64,000 nt of DNA from Panorpa germanica (Eukaryota; Arthropoda; Insecta; Mecoptera; Panorpidae), in NCBI GenBank assembly GCA_963678705.1, contig OY783212.1, forward strand, positions 13,268,001-13,332,000, written 5' to 3'. Numbering within the stretch: position 1 is the first letter of the stretch; every line of letters begins with the position of its first letter. Below are positions 34,911 through 49,135 of the stretch, piece after piece. The notes under the pieces are model-generated. The model was not told the DNA's origin and did no database searches. It saw only the letters and a program-made list of their open reading frames with translations. The position numbers were made by a program, and so were the translations under genes.

Positions 34911-37900
34911 ATATGAAAGAAAATAATCGTACAAGATAAAACTGTTACAGAGATGTACATTGTACAATCCGTTAAACTTTCACTAAAAATGATTGGATGA
35001 TCTAGAGAATATCATGTTATCAAATTAATTATTTCAATTTAATTAGCATTCCATTATAAATCAGGAATTTAAAGTATTAGAAAATTTCATATAAGTTGAT
35101 ATTGAACAATTAAGGATGTGTTTAAAAACATCTATTGCGATATACCAAAATAATATTTTATCTTTATGTATAGGTTAGTTTTATTACAAACAAACTATTA
35201 ACAATAGCAACAATCTCAAAATACAATCAATGGCTCTAAATCAATCACAATAATTGTTTATCTATGGTTATCAATAATATATTGAATGAAAATTATTTGA
35301 TTTTTATCAGAGATGCAAACCTATTTCAAGATGAATGAAACACATCTCAAAGTTGCTAGCACAAACGTTTATTTATGATATTAAAGCTTTAATATAAAAG
35401 TTATTAAAAATATAATTTTTCAATTATAGACTTAATATTTAAAAAATGCAATTTGCAAATGTAATTTTTCAGTGCATGTTTAGAAGTTTCATGCAAAGAA
35501 TCTGTTAAAACATTTTATTTATTTGGTTTGCATCTTCGATATATAAGCAAAATATTTGTACCTAAAATAGCATTGTTCTAAAGAACAAACAATAATATTT
35601 GTTTAAATCATGTTGATATACTATTTCAATTTCACTGCTTACTTATATTTTGTAATATTATATGCAGAAATAACATTTCATGAAGTTGATAAATTGTAAA
35701 TGTAGTATTTGTTTTGTTTTTAAAACGAAATATCTTATGAACAAACGAATTAGATTTTACATAACTTAATTATAAAAAGATTGATTATAATTTCACTAAA
35801 TATCAGTTAAATATATTAAAATATGTTAATAATAGAAGCAAAGTAAAACGACAACCATAAAAAAGCGACAAAATAAAAAATATATTTTTGTCAGTATTAA
35901 ATAGAAAAATAATGAAAATATTGATAATTCTAAATTATGGACCATTTATCAATCCCATTACGAGAATCCATTTCAATAATAGAAAATGAATAAGATAATT
36001 GATAAATAAAGACCACAACTTTGTGAAAATGACAAAAATATTCATTTTGTCTATGTGAAAAGAGTTTATTATTGACAATAACCGAAGATGGTCATCAAAT
36101 ACCACGACTATTTAGATTTACTTCATCCAGTTACCAGATTACGACAGCTACATGAGCCTTCTTGGTTAGGATATGTTCTAGATCTAGAATGGAGAGATGC
36201 TCTGATCAAAATATTTCACTCCAATATGTTTTAAGATGTTTCTTTTTATTTTTTAAAGAAATTGCAAAAGAATAGTTCAATGACTTTTACATACAGTACG
36301 CTAATAACCGATTCAATATTTATTAATTTATTAAAAGCTAAGCTAAGCTAAGAATATAAAAGCTAAGAATTTCAATAGTTATGTTTTTACTTGAGGAATT
36401 CAACTAAGAATTCTTACTAAGGAGGAATTCTTTGGTTAATTAAATCGAACTTGGTTATTTCAGAATTAGCTTTTAATAATTTGCAATTCAGATTTTTAAG
36501 GTTCGTTAATAAATCAAGTAAAAAATCAAGCTTAATTTGGCGAGTACTTTCTTTACCATTTAATAAACACTTGCTTAATTTTCACCGTAAAATAATGACT
36601 TAATTTGAGAGATGTATATCGATTCGTGTCGTTATTGGGGAATGAAAAAACACGACCCAATAATTTTTTTTCTATATGTGATAATGTATTTCAACAAGTA
36701 TTTTGTTAACCTGTGGTACCTGAATAAACCACATTTTCATGAAAAAATTCATATTAGTAAGTTATTACAACATTTAAGTACTTCAACAACGTAAATTGAA
36801 ATATTAACAACGCAACTTCGAAACGACTGGATTTTATGAACGACGCAAATCGCATTGAAATATTTCTTGTCATATTTTTGTTTTGTTACCATAAGCTATT
36901 TTTATATAGAAAATATAATATTTAAATTTACTTATATAATTTTCTTTTTAATCATTTGTGCTCCATTTCCCAAAGATTAAGTTGTGATTGAACAGAAACA
37001 TACTATGAGAGCAAAAGAAAAGAAGTAGATGAAGAACAAGAAATATCTATACCGAAAAAACAGGATGGTTTTTAGAAAAACGATAGTTAAATTGCTTTAA
37101 AAGCTTAATAGCTTAAAGCTTAAAGATAAAAATTATTCTTTCGACTTAAAAAGTTAACAAAAGTAACAGCAACGTCAGCGGACTGAATGTAAAACATTGA
37201 ACTCAACTCTTCTGCAACGTTTTGATAATTAAGCTTCGTAAGTGTTTTGTAAAATTAATTAACTATACAATAAAAGGAGTTTACATAATATATTTTATAA
37301 TATTGATAACAAGAGCTTTCAGGAAATAGATTAAGAATATATAAATACTATATATATAATATAATAGTTTGATTAGCATTTACAGATACTTACTTTTTTC
37401 TAAATTGATAAAAATATCAACCAAATATGTAAGTAAGCGAAAAGATGAAAGAAAATTAAAAGGTCTTAATCAATAACATTTTTCTGCTTAATAATTTTTG
37501 AAAACATTTTCAAAAATATGACAAAAGCTTTCAACATTTTAATAATTATTTAGAGCAAAAACTTATACATATGCATAACTATTAGATAACAAATAAAACA
37601 ATTAATGAATAAATTATATAAACTCATTTTTCCTCATTGATATAAAAATATTATGTAGATTAAGAAGGCAGTAAAATATTTTGATATTTGCGATAATGAT
37701 ATATAAATAAGTATATACAATACAATGATATAGATTTATAGTAATTAGTAACGTTTTTATATTAATAAATTAATGAATTTAATGTGATATTTCAATCCAA
37801 TTGACTAGTAGTTTTGTGTAGATGTCCTCAATTGTAAACTTCTCTGTAATTACATATATGTTTATTCATAATTAAATTGTGTTTGTACATAATTAATTTA

Positions 37901-40106
37901 TAATTTACATTTATTATTTATATATTTTATTTATATAAACATAAACTTAAGTTTTGTGATATTTTCTTGCAATGAATATTAGTATAACGAATTTTTTAAA
38001 ATAATTTTTAGATTCTTATAAAACGACTTATTATTTTTAAATTTAATTTGTAGGATATTCTAATTACAAAGATCATCTATCCTATATTACATCTATTTTA
38101 TTGCTTTTATCATTTTGGTGAAAAAACATCTTGTTGTTAATGTGATATGCTACATAATTTATATTTGCTATATTTGCTTCGTATCAATTAATATTTAATT
38201 AAAGATAAAAATATTAAATTTTATTTGAAATTAAACACTATTATAATTAATCGTACATTAATATTTATGATTAATAATTAATTCAACCATTTTATTATTT
38301 ATTCATTCATTTTATTCATATTCTTTAAAATTGCTATTTCATTTTTTTTTTAATTTATTGCTAATACGATCTATAATACTAGTTTATATTTAGTAGTTTG
38401 AATAATGACCGTCAGAGAGATATTTTCGAGATCTACTTTATCGGCTTATCTAAAACTCTTTACTTGAATGTACTGGTTAGAACATAAGCAGTAAAAAGTA
38501 GTTAAAAGTTTTTTAGACTTTACAAAATGTATAGGTATATAAGATATAAAATAACTTCAAAAATTACAAAGAAAAAACATTCTTTAAATGACTTTTACCA
38601 TTACCATAAAACAATTCCAAGGCATAAAAACCACAATTTGATTTTTATCTGTAAACTTTTTAAAACTAATTTCTGTATCATTTCAACTACAGGTTATAAA
38701 TAGAATTAACATTTCACAATATCGATTCATCGCATATCTGTTGCAATATCATTTCACTTTTAATAACTTAATATTTTTATCAATTAAATATCTTCACTAA
38801 TGTATTGTATTCATTATTAGACATTAAACGATACAATATTCAGTCCGGACAGTACTTTTTAAAAGTGTTAATAAATTTTTAATGGTGTATTATACTCGTA
38901 GGTTCTTAAATAATTCACAGTTTAAGAGCTCTGTCATTTCAATTGGAAGTTTTCATTATTTATCCCTTCATTAAAACTTTTTAAAAGTTTTTGGTAAAGA
39001 TTTCTAAATATCATATTTTCTATTATTTAAATGTTTCATTTCGAAATAACAATTTCAATGTTGAAATTAATTACGTTATCCATTGATTTTTCTGAAAAAT
39101 GTTTTGTAAATTTTATTTTGGGAATCTATTTTAAAATTAGACAATATTTTAAATTTAAGTTGTGTAGTATTTTTACGCTATCTTAAACACCATTTCCACC
39201 ATGCGCTTTGCTTCAGTATTTACTTTATTTAATTTTATTTATTTACTATTAATGATTATATTTAATGTAAATATTGTTATTTATTAATTTTTCACAAAAA
39301 GATCACGGTACTGTCGTGTTTTATGTTTTAAGTTTTAGAAAGTATTTTCCAAGTATGCTTACAAAACTAAAATATAAAACATATGCAGGAAACGATTGAG
39401 CATTTTTGCGATACTATTTCTGCAAATAAAAAATTAAATTAAAAATAAACAGTAGGTGGGAATGATATTTTATTCGGATTGGCTTTCTCCGGTTTTAATC
39501 TATCCTTTCGAACAATTTATTAACTGACGCCCATGCATTTATTTAGAACAATGCTTCAGGTATAAGATATAACATAAGCTGTTATAAATATCTTGGCTTC
39601 GACTGAAACAAACGCCTACCTTGATTATCTTTGCTTTACAAATTTTAATAAGTTATATTTTTATAAAAGAAGAATATCTATAGAATTTAATTCATTATAA
39701 TTCAGAAAATTTAATACGGAAAAACTTCCGCCCCCTATCCGATCCTTCCGTTTCCCAATACTACTTATCTCAATATATTTGTTTGAAGTGCCTGAAAGTC
39801 GTTCAGAAAGAAAATAAACGATTACGCCAAAAAGGGCTCTACAAACCCCTTCTTGGCTTCTTTATTTGCAACTCGCAATATGGAAGTAGGAATATTATAT
39901 TAGACATAAAATAAAATAGACTCAGTGTAGTTTGAACGCTCAATTTTCTTTTGTGTTATTCATTATTTATTGTGAATTTTATTATCTTTTTTTATGTTTA
40001 TATTTATAAAATATTTAATGTATTAGTGTAATTATAGGGGTGCATTTATATAGTTATTTGATTATATTATTTATTTTATTTGATTTTGTTTTTGCTATCT
40101 TTGTTT
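34911..40106. other. 3' UTR and intergenic AT-rich region after the WBP1-like gene
   Basis: This is very AT-rich, with no exon-like interval. The WBP1-like 3' UTR must begin here. AATAAA occurs several times (for example 36,005-36,010), but none can be singled out. A small AGCTA-type tandem repeat lies at about 36,334-36,370. One TACTCGTA octamer occurs at 38,893. Confidence 0.5.
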
Positions 40107-40340
40107 AATGGCACAGTGGATGAGATAATTTGTGTTTGACATCAGACTAGTATGTCTTCGGGATCGACCACCGGACAGACGCTATATTTTCTGGATTTGG
40201 TTGTTATCCTAATTGTGCTCACAACTATTGAGGCAGCGGTATATAGAGTCGACTACTGCCAGCATTATAAGAGCGTGCTAGCGATAGGAACACATAACTC
40301 CAATATAACTCCACAAATAAATTTAAATAAATAAATACAT
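40107..40340 (+). repeat. tRNA-derived SINE copy
   Basis: The head (CACAGTGGATGAGAT...GTATGTCTTCGGGATCGACC) is followed by GCTATATTTTCTGGATTTGG, GAGGCAGCGGTATATA, and a degenerate tail core GCGATAGGAACAC, ending in an AAATAAATAAATA tail. The B box is mutated relative to the copies at 22,969 and 44,190. The 60-codon plus-strand frame across it is not a gene. Confidence 0.6.
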
Positions 40341-41002
40341 ACACTATCCTGATAAATTTTTTTGAGAGAATTGTATAGAGTAATTATCTAGTATTAATTA
40401 TGGTAAACTGTAATAATTATTCAACTTTATTCAAATTAACTCTGTAGTTTTTAAGAGCGCCTCTTAATATAACTTGATTTTTTATTTTCTAATATTTGTC
40501 TGTACATTATACATTGATTTTCTTCTAATAGATTAATTTCATTGAATATTTTGTGTAGAGATACTTTTATGCAATTAAATTAATTAATGTATAATTAAAT
40601 GTTCAAGTCTATATAATGTTTTGGTGAGATATGTTGCCGGTAATGTAAACAACAACAAAAAAGGAAAAGAAACAACAGCAGCGTGTTCTACGACGTAAGT
40701 ATCAAACAACGTAGTAAGTTGAGTGTTTTTATAAAATTAGATCAGTAAAACAAACTGGTACAGTCATTGTGTGAGATTTACTAGATAGATTAGTTGATGC
40801 ACGTTTACTTTACCCTTAAATATGATAATAAAATTTTCTCGTTTATAGTTAATATTACTAGGTTTTGCTTAAGTATAATATTACACGAATGTAAGTTAGC
40901 ATACATGTTTTGTTTTTAGCGGGAAATAGATTTACTCAATTTTGATTGACATTTGGTGCTAATTATTGTTTAAGACAAAAAAATATATATTTAACGTTAA
41001 CC

Positions 41003-41203
<201 letters not shown>

Positions 41204-42345
41204 GTATAAGTTTGTTTATAATATATGTTTATAATCAAATTAACTTAATAATAACCGAGAAAATATAATTTGCTAATATTTAAAATAATATAACTCTAAC
41301 ATAACTGTATCCTTAAGACACAGTAGTCTAGTGTAAGACATCAATGCTCTCATCCGTCGTGTATTTTAGATTTAGATATTTTCACAAATTTTGGTAATTT
41401 AAAATTATTTTGACTGAATATTGTTTACAGTAAATAGATCATATAAAGTTTAATCTAAAATTACCTTAATTACATTTTTCAATAAAGAATTAGTTTCACA
41501 ATTTCATAATTGTCAGTAACTTAATTAACCTTACAACGTAACTTCTTTATCTATTAATAGCTTACATCGATACCGTAATAATAAGTTAATAAACTAAACT
41601 TAAAATTTATCTGTGAAAAATATGTACAACTTTTAGTTTCACCTGACAAAAATCACAACATCTTAACACTGCAGGTATGTTCCATGAAGACCTACAAATA
41701 TAAATTCTAGTTCAAGAACATAATTGTATTTAAATACGTATTAATTTGTTTCTACACATACTAGTATTTCCACGGGTATCGTATGTATCGTAGAATCCAC
41801 AATACTCGTATATAAACTTAAAGTTGTTTAAAATTTTCAAGTTAAATAAATAATCAAAGTTTATAACGCTGTCAATAAATTAAAACTACTTCCAACAAAA
41901 TTTATATAATAGTACATAGATTATGTACATAAAGAAGTTGTTCTTTTTTCTTTTACAATGTAGTTAAAGTTTTGTCATGGAATTGAAATTGACTTGCGCA
42001 AACACTTTGGAGTTTCAGAACTTGTCGCATTTTGTTTTATATAGTTTTACTTTTATATTGGTACACGCCGTGTTTGAAACAGCACGGATAGCGGAATAGC
42101 GGAATCCGTTCCCATCTACTCGTAAAACGCTACAGGCTCTTTTCATATACTCACAAACTTACTTGAAATAAATAAGAAAAAAAGTGTTAAAAACAAGTGA
42201 AAAAACGGATGACAACTGCATTAACTAACGTAGAAAGTTGTCATTTATTATTAAATGTAACATAACCTAACTAATCTGTTAATTAAAATGTTCTTATTAG
42301 TGTTGTTTATGTGTTCGTCGTTAAACTGAAGTTTGTGAAACTGAA

Positions 42346-42736
42346 TCAGTGAATGAAAAGAACGGCAAACCATGAGTTATTGATTTTCTGTACTAGAGGC
42401 GGCGCGTTTTGTGCCGCTCTCACAATATTTATATAATATATAATACAAACTATAGAACATATCAAACTGTTCTGAACTTGGTATAAAGTTGAACCATTTT
42501 TGATCATGCTCACAAAGCTCATGCTTATGACAAGCAACATAAAAGTTTTGTTATTCTTTGCACCGTGATCGCTTTCGCGTGTTATTTGTTATAACTGCAT
42601 GTTATATAATAATTAATTGTGTGAATTAAAAAGTGTTATTAAAAGTGACTGTCACTTTAAAAAATATGGTTAAATAATAACAAGTTGTCATATAATATTT
42701 CAACGTGCCGTTCAAACAGTTTAAAATTTATAAGAA
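42346..42736 (+). promoter_or_regulatory. Possible promoter and untranslated first exon of the gene at 48,807
   Basis: A TCAGT initiator-like pentamer (42346) and 5' UTR-like sequence lead to a consensus donor (AAGAAAGTAAGT, GT at 42737). The only convincing downstream coding exon on this strand begins with an acceptor directly before its ATG, so an untranslated exon must exist upstream. This is a candidate by position only. Another donor-like site is at about 40,695. Confidence 0.2.
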
Positions 42737-42999
42737 AGTAAGTTGTTTATTATAATAATATAGATTATTGTTCTTTAAGTTAATGGATAAAGAGAAAAGG
42801 CACTGTCAAAGGGTTTGTGTCAAGATTATTGTTTGTTTTGCTGTGATTAACTCCGTTACCAGATCATTTCTCTGGGTATGGTACTCCGAGGACTGATAGC
42901 GCAACACTGTCGTTCTCTAAGATCTAATAAACTGCTAACTTGCAAGAATACTTGCGCATGTCTTCTACAGTCACGTCTAATTGAATGGTTTTGTATTAT

Positions 43000-45900
43000 A
43001 TGAAACTAATTAAAATTTAATGGAACTTTTAGAATTAAACTTGTACAGTCAAAATATAAATATGTACGTGTTTTTAAATTTAATATTCTTTCGAAGTTAT
43101 TATATTCGAATAAACTTTTTAAAAATAAAGGAAAAGCAACTTTAATTAATTAATACTATGTACAAAGTATTTTAATATATACTCTGTAACATTGCTTTGT
43201 GTATTATCAGTCTTTTTGTAAATAGAAAGAAATGTTTAAACAGAAAAGTTATTTATTGATAAAATGTATTGTAATAATTGTATTAATTAAATAAAATGTG
43301 CGTTAAATATAATGTAAGCCAAATATAAATTCATTTAATATAATATTTTTTCTCCAACGTTGCGCTTTATTATTTGCCGAAAATTAACACATTTTTTATA
43401 ACACCGTTAAATATATTCAAATTACAAGTAAAATCGTTTTTGTAAAAATTAGTTTAAAATATTTAAAACAATGTATTCTTTCGTAAAAAGTTTTATTTAT
43501 GTTAGAAAACGAAAAATTATAGCAAGTATAATTTCTTTAATGTAATTTGACATTATATAACATTAATTAAAAAACTTTTAAGTAAAAGGCAAGCTTTTTA
43601 TAATAAATTACGCTTAAATACAGGTAATTTATCTAGCGGGATGGACAATATGTTCACACAAATGTAATTCAATTTCAAAACGATGTTTTCTTATCAATTC
43701 ATATCAATTTTTTTTTTTTTTTTTTCAATAAAATTTTCCAATTTTTGTCGCTAACAACTTCTAGCTTAATTTTCCATCTATCATGAAGATAATTTTAAAA
43801 TATGGTTAATCTAGATTTACCAGTAACAAGTTAAAACGTTTATTTCTTAGGACATGTTCCTCATAATGAAGTCGTTGATTAATATTGTTGCTATATGATA
43901 TACGAGTAATTAACACATTTTATGAAGAATCATATCTCTTTCTAATTAGCAGTTTTAGTTACTTGTTATACGTATCGTATATAGATATATTGTTATGTCA
44001 TGAATTAAAAACCAACAACAGAAATCAACTGACATAACAATAACTAATGCGGAAATGAGCTGTCGTTACTGCTATTGTACTACTTTTCATAGTTATTGAC
44101 AACGTTATGTATATATAAAAAACTGATCAATTTATATACTTCTATGTATAATATTTCTTATAATGTATCGAGATATTATAATGTTAACAACACGGTACAG
44201 TCGCCTATAGCATTGACGGTAGACTGCTATGTCTTCGGATTCGATCCCGGGACTATATTTTCTGGGTCATATAATCATACAATTATTATGCATCAGTTTA
44301 GTCACATATATGAAGCCTTAACACCATAACAACTGCGAAAGTAGTAAGATGTCATCCGTGGCCAAATTAAACAAATATGTTTTGTTAATGCAACACTGTA
44401 ACGTAAACCTAAAAGACGTCAGAATTGTTTACTCAAGAGGAATTTGCAATTAAACCTTTCTTTTAATAATTAAATAAACAAATGTTTCAAAAGTTTTCTA
44501 CAAATAATGTGTGTAACATATACAAATAAATAAAGTATGATCAATTTTTTTTACAAATAATATAAGATACAAAGTTTTGTAATAAATAATTACACAATTT
44601 CCCAACAACTAATTTCTTATTAAAATGTATTTTATATTGAAATATTCTTGATGGAATAATAACATCAATATTCTATACAATATATTAACGTATAAATGTT
44701 GTTACCAAACTTTTTTCTCTAATTGTACATTTCTTGAGCTAGATACTCGTATATAAGTCTCTGCCATTGTATAATAATAAACTTTTTTTCAGTTTACATG
44801 AATTATACGATAAAGTTAACAGAGTCGTACAAAAGTTAGTTTAAAACTTTTTTTTTTGTTCCCAAAGTTAGCGTCTGTTCCTACCTCTTGCCAGAGAGTC
44901 AACCCTCGTTCGAAGGGTAGCGCGTCAGACAGGGTTGGCAATTGTTGTTTTATCAAGGGTTTGCAAGGGGGGATTTATATGAAATATACAATGGGTTCGG
45001 TAAAGCTATTACTACCATATTGGTATTAATTGCATAGAAAATATTTTGTTAAACGCAGATATGTTTCTTATTTCAACTTTACTTAATCCATATATGAAAT
45101 AGGTTAAATGAAATGTAAATAGGTAAAATGTTAATAAAATGAAGTAAGAAGGGCGAAAAAAGGACCGTGGTCCTAAGAAGCCCGTGATGTATTATTAAAA
45201 AAAAAATATGAAATAGGTGAAATATTCGATAAATATTATGAATAGAAAATTTCGAACGAAGTCTAAATTTGAGAAATGCAATAACCACATTATAACATTT
45301 TTCGTTTATTAATATATATATTTTTATATTTAGATATGTAATTTCACAAATATAAAAAATTGTGATAATTAATAGGTTTTTTTTTACATGAAACATAATC
45401 AGTATTTTAAACATTAATGAGTGAATAATAAACATTTCTTTGTAGTTTCATTTATTATTTATCGAGTGGTGCCGAGAGAGGTCGTCAGATTCTATTCTAT
45501 CTAGTCTAATTTTATCCGTTTGGTCTACATTATTTTAGTAATACTTATGTTGTGAGTACAGCATAAATATTACATCCCGAAATGTGCAAATTGAATGCGA
45601 ATTCCCAACCCTTAAAACTTTTCACCACTTTATAAATCAATAACTTTGATATTATAAAGTAAAGTGTACTTATATGCTTTGCTTCATCCCTTAAAAATAA
45701 ACAGATAAACAGTTACCATATCCGTCTTGAAAACGTAACAGTTATATGATGCTTCAATTTCAAACCAATGAAGAACTATTTCCTGTCCTGCGTCTCCTTG
45801 TGACACGCGATCGCGAATTTCGTTTTCATTATTATAAAAGTTTAAGTGATAAAATAAATATTGTAATTTGAGAACTATAAGATATTGCTGAAGTTTCCCG

Positions 45901-48598
45901 AACGAAGTATTTTAAGAATACATCGTTGTATGTTTAAATTTCTTTTTTCTTTCTTGTTTTTTTTATATTTCCTTATTTTTATTTTTCATAAAGTTAAAAG
46001 TTTTCGAGTTCTTTTTTAAACAAGCTTTATCGTGATTGATATTTTCAGATTCCAGAAAAGATACTTTTGTGAAAGTACTGATAATATAATATTCATTAAA
46101 AATAATAGAAATGGATTTTGCTTATAAAAAATACAGGAGAAATAAAGAAATATATTTATATATCGACTGTGTAATTAACTGAAGAAAATATGTTTATACA
46201 TTGTTTCAATATTGTCCCACATTCTCGAGTGTCTCTCCCGGGTCTAGACAATGGGGTCGAGATAGACGACATGACTACCCTAACGACATTGTTGATCTTT
46301 CTTATTGAGGGTTGCTATTTACCCGCTATAACTGATCGTTCACCTTACTTGCATTTTCTGTACATACCGCGCATTTGTTGTTTATTTAATATAAAAAGTT
46401 TCGATGTATATAAATAAAAATATTTAAATATGATTAAATGTCTTCATGTTTATTGCTATTAAAATCATAAAAAAAACCTTTTTTGAAATCACAACTGCAG
46501 TTTTTTGTTTCTTAGAATCATAAACATAAAATGACAAAAAGTATATATTTTTAAATATAATATTATTAGATTTACCTTAAATAACCAATGATGGTTATAA
46601 TCATAATTAAGACCGGTTGCTAAACCTCTGCATCTAGATAACATAATTTTATTGATAACTAAACTATAACATTGACAAACAAAAATTTCTGTTTTATGGT
46701 TAACTTAACGTAAAAGTCTGTTATTAAAATAGTTAAAGAATAACGTGTTAGTATTGTAAGAATTAAGAAAATTATAATTAAATCTTTATAAAGAGTTTGT
46801 AGCTTTGTAAAATGCGAGTAAATAACAGACTCCAGTATTTTTGCGTTATTTCTTACTTACTTTCTTGATTTTCTTTCGTAAAGTAAATTAAGAAATATTG
46901 ACTTTTTCTGAACTCATTTACAACTTTCTTATCTGTTCAAACTTTCTGCAAATTTCTTTATCAAATCTGTTTGTATTCCAGATGTTTTGTTGAATAACTT
47001 TTTGTAATGCGATAGCTGAAGTTTTAATTTGCACTCTCTAGTTTTATTTTGTTTCTTTAAATCACAATTAAAAATGTGTTTGCGTTCTAATGTCTTCTAA
47101 TACTAAGAAAATAAATGAAAGCCAGTGAAACCCAAATACTTTTAATGATCTTTATAAGATGATAGAAAAATATATTTTTCGAACAATGTTTGATTTAAAA
47201 AAGCGAAAATATTAAATTATTTGTTTTTATGGGCTATTCTATATATTGTTTTCCTTTTTTATTATGACAATCTATTAATTTCATTAACAAGCAAAGTGGT
47301 TAAATCTACTTCTTCCTTTGAGAGATGACATTTTGACTTGTTTCTATCCTTGTCATTGATCGTTTTCTAAACTTTTATATAGAATTAGAAACCCCCTTAT
47401 ATTTCGTTAATGAAGGGTCGGATGTTATTATTGCTTAGGAATCGTTACAGATTTTTACGGTAGATTTTACCTTTATTTTTGTTCATAATTTAAAAAGTTT
47501 CACAGATAATTAGCCTTTTATCCCACTTAATAACGTTTATTTTTATATTTTATATTCTGATAAAATAATCATGGCCACTACTATAATACAATTCGTACTC
47601 ACAACCAAAAAGACGGTGTTAAGAATTTACCTTTAGGAAATTTGAAATGAAGAAGTTTTGAAAACGAAAATTTACGATAAATGTAATCGGAACATTAATT
47701 TGAAAATATATTTTTACGATTTGCTAGAATTGTTTTATTGTCATTCTATAATTAATTTCCATAATCTCTGGATTATATACGACACATTCAAGTACCAAAG
47801 GAAAATGGCGCCATATTTAAAACATTTAGCTGTTAGTATACTCTTTATTTTTATGATAACTGGTCTATATAATATCCATCATAAGTGACGATCGTTAAGT
47901 TCTCAGCTACAGAATATTATTCGTCGATTAAAATAGAAAAAGTTAAATGGCGACTTCAACATTGTAGCTGTTGAATATTAAAATAGATACAGCGAATTGA
48001 ATTCAGATAAAATATTGAGATGAATTGATATACATATAAATACTCTCGTAATACGCTGTACCGAATTAAGATGTTATTATTGATTAAATATTTTTGTGGC
48101 ATACATACATACACCTACTCGTACATATATACATATTTATAGAATGAACAAAGTACTCAAGTTTTGAAAAGCTTTTTCTCTTTCTATCAGGAGTGTCCTG
48201 CTTCGTCTCCCGCCATCTGTCTGTTCTGCCTGTTCAAGTACAATAATAAAGAATTTAAAGTTTTCGTGGTATTTCATGCATTATATAAAAAGTATTCAAC
48301 ATTTTATATGCAAATAACAAATAACTTATTCTTAAAGTTCAAATAACTATTTGAAATCAATTTTATTGTTGGAATTTAATAGTATCACATAAAACATAAA
48401 AATAAGTATTTCAAGTAAATCTTAAGTTCATTCTTGATGTATTTATAAGTTTTATAACGTATTGCAACATATGAATCATTAACAGTTGCCGAATATACAT
48501 AGTATTTAAAAATTCTTGTGTAAAATATTATGAAACTATTCAATGGCTTGTAAACTTATTTTTGAGCTCGTTTTCTTTAAATTTTTGATTAAAGTATA
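43000..48598. other. AT-rich non-coding region before the exon at 48,807
   Basis: Beyond the SINE at 44,190 I see no supported gene. A GC-richer patch at about 44,870-44,940 contains a small hairpin (CCCTCGTTCGAAGGG). The 118-codon minus-strand frame at 45,079-45,435 is Phe/Ile-rich and compositionally like random AT-rich sequence. Confidence 0.5.
44190..44345 (+). repeat. tRNA-derived SINE copy
   Basis: It has the head GGTACAGTCGCCTATAGCAT, an intact-looking B box (GATTCGATCCC), then CTATATTTTCTGGGTCATAT and a diverged tail (GAAGCCTTAACACCATAACA). The B box is the best match to the tRNA consensus among the copies here. Confidence 0.6.
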
Positions 48599-48730
48599 AA
48601 TTAATGTATGTATATGGACGTTTCTATTTAGTTAAATATCCAAAATACGGAAATATAATTATGCAAAATTTGAATATCAGTTTTCCCGCTTGTATTACTT
48701 CTGACGTCATAGTAGTTATAGGTAATCAAG
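48599..48730 (+). repeat. Dispersed repeat copy 2, just upstream of a coding exon
   Basis: It is homologous by eye to 25,924-26,095. It contains a perfect CRE palindrome TGACGTCA (48702-48709) and ends 76 bp before the coding exon at 48,807, so it lies in the upstream intron close to the acceptor. Confidence 0.45.
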
Positions 48731-48806
48731 ATTAAATTTCTCTTTTACAGCAATCATAATATAAAACTTGATGGACATAAATTAAAAATTTATTAATTTA
48801 TTGTAG

Positions 48807-48947
48807 ATGGCAGCTAGGAAGACCCGTTCGGGTCATAGAATACAAGACTTACTAGACATGCCTGAACCATCAAGAAGTCCAGCACCACCACGACTAGTGG
48901 CTCCACAACCAGTGCTGTCCGTGCCATTATTAAAAGTGAGACATAAG
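48807..48947 (+). CDS. Probable first coding exon of an unidentified gene (continues beyond window)
   Basis: An acceptor (TTATTGTAG, AG at 48805-48806) is followed directly by ATG and 47 in-frame codons to a consensus donor GTAAGT. Codon use and GC content stand out from the surroundings. The peptide starts MAARKTRSGHRIQDLLDMPE and continues with a Pro-rich stretch (PSRSPAPPRLVAPQP) to ...KVRHK; the exon ends in phase 0. HRIQDLL resembles the Phe/His-x-Ile-x-x-Leu-Leu pattern of eh1/octapeptide repressor motifs at the N-terminus of homeodomain proteins. A long first intron also suits a developmental regulator. That identity is inference: no DNA-binding domain is visible within the window. If the ATG is not the start, the exon could be internal. 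Confidence 0.6.
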
Positions 48948-49084
48948 GTAAGTGTCTTGTATATTTATATAATAAGATCCGTAAATACATTCATAGTTAG
49001 CTTTTATTAATTTTTTTTTAATAATTTATGAGAGACATTTAGGATTTATTAATACAAAATACGCATTTTAATCAGTCTTATCGG

Positions 49085-49135
49085 GATAACCTTACTAGAA
49101 CCTGACAAGGCCCTTGTCGTATACGTCCCGATCAG
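49085..49135. repeat. Nested hairpin in GC-rich patch
   Basis: An inner perfect hairpin, GACAAGG-C-CCTTGTC, lies between outer arms ATCGGGA and TCCCGAT. It is unusual for the AT-rich surroundings and begins about 140 bp after the donor of the 48,807 exon. It could be a small MITE or an RNA structure. Confidence 0.4.

Noticed and set aside
45079..45435. 118-codon Phe/Ile-rich minus-strand frame that could look like a membrane protein
   Set aside because: Hydrophobicity here follows from AT-rich sequence; there is no conserved motif, promoter or neighbouring exon.
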